64,000 nucleotides of DNA from Lysobacter enzymogenes (lineage in GTDB: Bacteria > Pseudomonadota > Gammaproteobacteria > Xanthomonadales > Xanthomonadaceae): assembly GCF_023617245.1 (NCBI RefSeq), contig NZ_CP067396.1:1-64000 (forward strand). The letters run 5' to 3'. The first letter of the stretch is position 1. Each line of letters opens with the position of its first letter. This document shows, one piece after another, positions 61,064 through 64,000 of this stretch. Position numbers and translations under genes: made by a program. A model generated the notes under the pieces. That model worked only from the letters and a program-made list of their open reading frames with translations, had not been told where the DNA came from and made no database searches.

Positions 61064-61564
61064 TCAAGCCCGCAGCGCGTCGACCTCGCGGCGCAGATGC
61101 CGCTCGGTGACTCCGAACGCGTGGGCGATCTCGCGCTGGTCGCAGCCGGCGCGCACCGCGGCGCGGATCGCGACCCGGCGCAAGGCCACGAACACGCCCC
61201 AGGCCGAGGGGATTTCGATGGTGCCGGCGGCGCTGGCGCGGTCGAGCAGGCGGCGGTGCACGGCCGCGTCCAACTCCGCGTCCAGACCCAGGCGCGAGGC
61301 GCAGGCGCCGCGGCCGCGCGGCAGGTAGACGCGGCGGCCGCCGTGGCGATGGACCAGGCGCAGCATCGCGGCGAAACCGCAGGATTCGGCGATTTCCGCC
61401 GCCGCCCACGGCAACGCGGCCAGCGTCTGCACCCGGTGGCGTTGGCAGAACTCGCACAGCGCATGGAAGTTTTCCCCGTCCGGCGTCGGCAGTCCGGCGA
61501 AACAAGGCGGGGCGGCCGCGGCGGCGGCGGCGGCGGGCGGAAGCGGCGTGGCATGCAGGTCCAT
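61064..61564 (-). CDS. Mor-like helix-turn-helix protein
   Basis: A 166-residue protein. Residues 85-98 (HRHGGRRVYLPRG) and the C-terminal HTH (GCDQREIAHAFGVTERHLRREVDAL) follow the pattern of Mor/C regulators of Mu-like phages, where a GG..YIP strand precedes the HTH. No phage genes surround it. A start at 61594 would add 10 residues. Regulatory target unknown. Possibly a domesticated phage regulator. Confidence 0.55.
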   Translation of the reverse strand: MDLHATPLPPAAAAAAAAPPCFAGLPTPDGENFHALCEFCQRHRVQTLAALPWAAAEIAESCGFAAMLRLVHRHGGRRVYLPRGRGACASRLGLDAELDAAVHRRLLDRASAAGTIEIPSAWGVFVALRRVAIRAAVRAGCDQREIAHAFGVTERHLRREVDALRA

Positions 61565-61707
61565 GTCTGCGATGAACGCCGCTGCGCCGGCCACGTGAAT
61601 GCGCGCGCCCGCGGCCGCCGCCTGCGGACCCGGCCCGCATGGCGCGGCGCCGCGCCGGCGTCCAGCGTCGGTGCGCGGCGATCCCGCCGCGGTTACCGGA
61701 GCGTGTC

Positions 61708-62145
61708 ATGGCTTACCAGATCGAACCCTGCACCACCCCGCTGGCGATTCCCGAACGCCGCTGGAGCGCGAACGCCAACGTGGCGCCGGTCGGCGAGGAG
61801 ACCCAGCCCACCGTGCAGTTCACCGCCTTCAGTTCCTGCATCGGCATCTGCGCGCGCAACAACGACGGCACCGAGGTGATCGGCATCCACCTGTCGGTGA
61901 CCGACCAGGACGGCACGCAGTTCGCGAGCGCCGATGTCGCCACCGTGACCACGATCCTGCAGGACTGGAACTACGACATCGACACGGTGATCGTGCTCGG
62001 CCAGACCTCGGCCTGGGAGGCCTCGGTGCCGCAGGCCTACCAGGACCTGCTCGCCGCGCTCGACGATCCGACTGTGTACTCCTTCGGCAACGGCCAGTAC
62101 GGCGCCGGGCTCAACGACGGCGATGTGCTGGAACCGACCTACTGA
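61708..62145 (+). CDS. Orphan protein with CheD-like Cys-His spacing
   Basis: A 145-residue protein, MAYQIEPCTTPLAIPERRWS onward, without a signal peptide, AT-richer than its neighbours in codon choice. It has FTAFSSCIGICARNND and GTEVIGIHLSV with Cys44 and His61 17 residues apart. CheD-type deamidases have Cys and His at the same spacing in a GSCxxxC...GxxH context. No other CheD segment is clear. It is between an HTH gene and dinB and looks like a cargo or effector. Function is unproven. Confidence 0.6.
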   Translation: MAYQIEPCTTPLAIPERRWSANANVAPVGEETQPTVQFTAFSSCIGICARNNDGTEVIGIHLSVTDQDGTQFASADVATVTTILQDWNYDIDTVIVLGQTSAWEASVPQAYQDLLAALDDPTVYSFGNGQYGAGLNDGDVLEPTY

Positions 62146-62231
62146 GCCGCGCGCGGCGGCGGACGCGGGCGGACCGGCTACCATGCGCACATCCGCACGC
62201 CACGCCATTTCGCCCGCGCCCGTCTCCGCCC

Positions 62232-63383
62232 GTGTCCGTCCCTCCGCGCAAGGTCCTGCACATCGACATGGACGCGTTCTACGCGTCGGTCGAGCAGCGC
62301 GACGAGCCCTCGCTGCGCGGCCGTCCGGTGGTGGTGGCCTGGCGCGGCGCGCGCTCGGTGGTGTGCGCGGCCAGCTACGAGGCGCGGGTGTTCGGGGTGC
62401 GCTCGGCGATGCCGGCGGTGCGCGCCGAGCGGCTGTGTCCGCAGGCGGTGTTCGTGCCGCCGGACTTCGTGCGCTACAAGGCGGTCTCGCGCCAGGTGCG
62501 CGAAATCTTCGCCCGCCACACCGACCTGATCGAACCTTTGTCGCTGGACGAGGCCTACCTCGACGTCACCGCGACCAAGACCGGCCTGCCCTCGGCCACC
62601 GCCACCGCGCAAGCGATCCGCGCCGCGATCCGCGAGGAAACCGAACTGACCGCTTCGGCGGGCGTCGCGCCGAACAAGTTCCTGGCCAAGATCGCCTCGG
62701 ACTGGAACAAGCCCGACGGCCTGTTCGTGGTCAAGCCGCACCAGGTCGAGGCGTTCCTGGCGCCGCTGCCGGTCGGACGCCTGCCCGGCGTGGGCAAGGT
62801 GATGGAGCGCAAGCTCGCGGACGTGGGCGTGGCCACCGTCGCCGACCTGCGCGCGCTCGGCGGCGAGGCGCTGGAACAGCGCTTCGGCCGCTGGGGCCGG
62901 CGTTTGCACGAACTGGCTTACGGCCTGGACGATCACCCGGTCGAGCCCGAGCGGCCGACCCTGCAGATTTCCTCGGAAGACACCTTCGAGCGCGACGTGC
63001 CGCTGGAGCGCACCGGCGATGAGATCCGCGCGCTGGCCGGCAAGACCTGGGCCGGCTACCGGCGCGAACTGCAGCGCCGGCCCGGACGCATCGCCCGGAC
63101 CGTGGTGCTCAAGCTCAAGACCTCCGACTTCCGCATCCTGACCCGCAGCCTGACCCCGCCGCAGCCGCCGGCGAGCGAGCGCGAGCTGGCCGACATCGCC
63201 AGCGCATTGCGGCTGCGGGTCGAGTTGCCGGCGGACACGCTGTACCGGTTGGTGGGCGTGGGATTGTCGGGATTCGCCGAGGAAGGCGAGGCGCTGGCGC
63301 AGTCGGATCTGTTCGCGGCGGGGTTCGAGCTGGACGCGGGGATGGATTCGTTCGCCGCCGGCGAGGCGGGTCTGGAGGATTGA
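62232..63383 (+). CDS. dinB: DNA polymerase IV (Y-family)
   Basis: DinB is an error-prone translesion polymerase. The 383-residue protein has LHIDMDAFYASVEQRDEPSLRGRPVVVAW near 9, SLDEAYLDVTATK near 105 (catalytic acids), the helix-hairpin-helix LPVGRLPGVGKVMERKL near 180, and a little-finger domain. The start is a GTG at 62232. No ATG exists before the first catalytic motif. The C-terminus lacks an obvious beta-clamp motif of the canonical form. QSDLFAAGF near 360 is the best candidate. Confidence 0.94.
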   Translation: MSVPPRKVLHIDMDAFYASVEQRDEPSLRGRPVVVAWRGARSVVCAASYEARVFGVRSAMPAVRAERLCPQAVFVPPDFVRYKAVSRQVREIFARHTDLIEPLSLDEAYLDVTATKTGLPSATATAQAIRAAIREETELTASAGVAPNKFLAKIASDWNKPDGLFVVKPHQVEAFLAPLPVGRLPGVGKVMERKLADVGVATVADLRALGGEALEQRFGRWGRRLHELAYGLDDHPVEPERPTLQISSEDTFERDVPLERTGDEIRALAGKTWAGYRRELQRRPGRIARTVVLKLKTSDFRILTRSLTPPQPPASERELADIASALRLRVELPADTLYRLVGVGLSGFAEEGEALAQSDLFAAGFELDAGMDSFAAGEAGLED

Positions 63384-63536
63384 GCGGGCGCGAACGCCGC
63401 TTCCCGACCATCCGCCGGGGATAACCAACGGCATATGCATCCGCCCGCCGTTGCGGACATGCTCGCCGGCGTCGCGTCAGCGTGGCGCCGCGACGCGCCG
63501 GATCGGCCGGGTCGCGCCGCGAACAGGCACTCGTCC

Positions 63537-64000
63537 ATGACCGCATACGCTCCGTTGCGCCACCTCGCCGCCGTCGCCGTCCTGGCCGCCGCGTTCGCCG
63601 CGCCCGCCGATGCCGCGTCCGCCGGCATCGATCCGGCCACCCGCGCGGCCATCGAGGCCACCTGTTTCGATTACCTCGACGGCCAGCTCGAAGGCGATCC
63701 CGCGCGCGTGGCGCGCTCGCTGCATCCCGACCTGGCCAAGCGCCGCGTGCTCGGCGCAACCGCCGACGAGACGCTCGGCCTGCGCCGGATGAGCAAGGAC
63801 GAACTGGTCGAACTGACCCGCCAGGGCGCGCTGAAAACCCCGAAGGCGCAGTGGAACCGCAGCTGCGCCGCGCTCGACGTCGCCGGCAACGTCGCGGTCG
63901 CGCGCGCGGAAACGCCGTGGTTCGTGGACTTCTTCCATCTCGGCAAGTTCGGCGAGCGCTGGGTCATCGTCAACGCGCTGTGGTACGCCAAGCCCAAGCC
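63537..64000 (+). CDS. Secreted NTF2-like protein (3' end outside window)
   Basis: A frame starting MTAYAPLRHLAAVAVLAAAF with a signal peptide (cleavage after ADA near 26). ATRAAIEATCFDYLDGQLEGDPARVARSLHPDLAKR follows, with a conserved HFL/W pattern later. This is the SnoaL/NTF2-like 'lumazine-binding' type. It reads through the window end without stop, so its C-terminus is not visible. Function not known. Confidence 0.7.
   Translation, partial: MTAYAPLRHLAAVAVLAAAFAAPADAASAGIDPATRAAIEATCFDYLDGQLEGDPARVARSLHPDLAKRRVLGATADETLGLRRMSKDELVELTRQGALKTPKAQWNRSCAALDVAGNVAVARAETPWFVDFFHLGKFGERWVIVNALWYAKPK

Overview
The window is the replication-origin end of a high-GC gammaproteobacterial chromosome, most likely Lysobacter or a close Xanthomonadaceae relative. 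Base 1 is the ATG of dnaA, and the order dnaA-dnaN-recF-gyrB is the classical origin order. The tonB-exbB-exbD-exbD block next to pdxJ is the Xanthomonas arrangement. Coding is dense, strongly G/C-ending in third positions, and littered with antisense shadow frames. No tRNA, rRNA, insertion sequence, prophage or CRISPR array was found.

0-10.4 kb: replication core (dnaA, dnaN, recF, gyrB), a DUF5694-like secreted protein, a CPBP membrane protease and an M48 lipoprotein protease. Four parS-type palindromes (GTTCCACGTGGAAC core) lie at 3.2-4.7 kb. 10.5-17.7 kb: TPR protein, TonB system with three ExbD paralogues, then a 1.9-kb non-coding block holding 13 perfect same-strand DnaA boxes, then pdxJ. 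Opposite-strand boxes lie on the other side of the third exbD, so this is a stronger oriC or DnaA-titration candidate than the dnaA-dnaN spacer. Smaller box clusters lie at 21.4-21.6 and 25.7-25.8 kb.

17.8-35 kb: general accessory genes (cardiolipin synthase, SIMPL protein, radical SAM, MFS/LysR pair, two LprI/DUF1311-type secreted proteins, M4 protease, SLC13 transporter, PAS histidine kinase with single-domain response regulator). Two palindromic dispersed repeat families sit between them. 35-50.3 kb: an amine/aromatic catabolism region. It contains an APC permease, FeaR-like AraC regulator, aldehyde dehydrogenase, cupin, PuuB-like oxidase and LuxR regulator. These are followed by a forward operon of MBL protein, FAD aromatic hydroxylase, small DUF2783 protein, hmgA and fahA, and then a second paralogous APC permease. 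A plausible route is aromatic amine to aldehyde to hydroxyphenylacetate to homogentisate to fumarate plus acetoacetate.

51.3-59.5 kb: the most striking system, a divergent Fap-type functional-amyloid secretion locus. It has a sigma-54 promoter with exact GG-N10-GC geometry, a small secreted protein, a short-repeat protein, two tandem three-repeat amyloid subunits with C-terminal CxxC, a C39 peptidase (FapD-like), a FapE-like protein and a coiled-coil outer-membrane pore (FapF-like). A VpsR-like sigma-54 activator is encoded on the opposite strand nearby. Three of the small proteins carry an LDDAxL...G motif resembling the leaders that C39 peptidases process. 59.8-64 kb: class I fbp, a Mor-like HTH protein, an orphan protein with a CheD-like Cys/His spacing, dinB, and a secreted protein truncated by the window edge.
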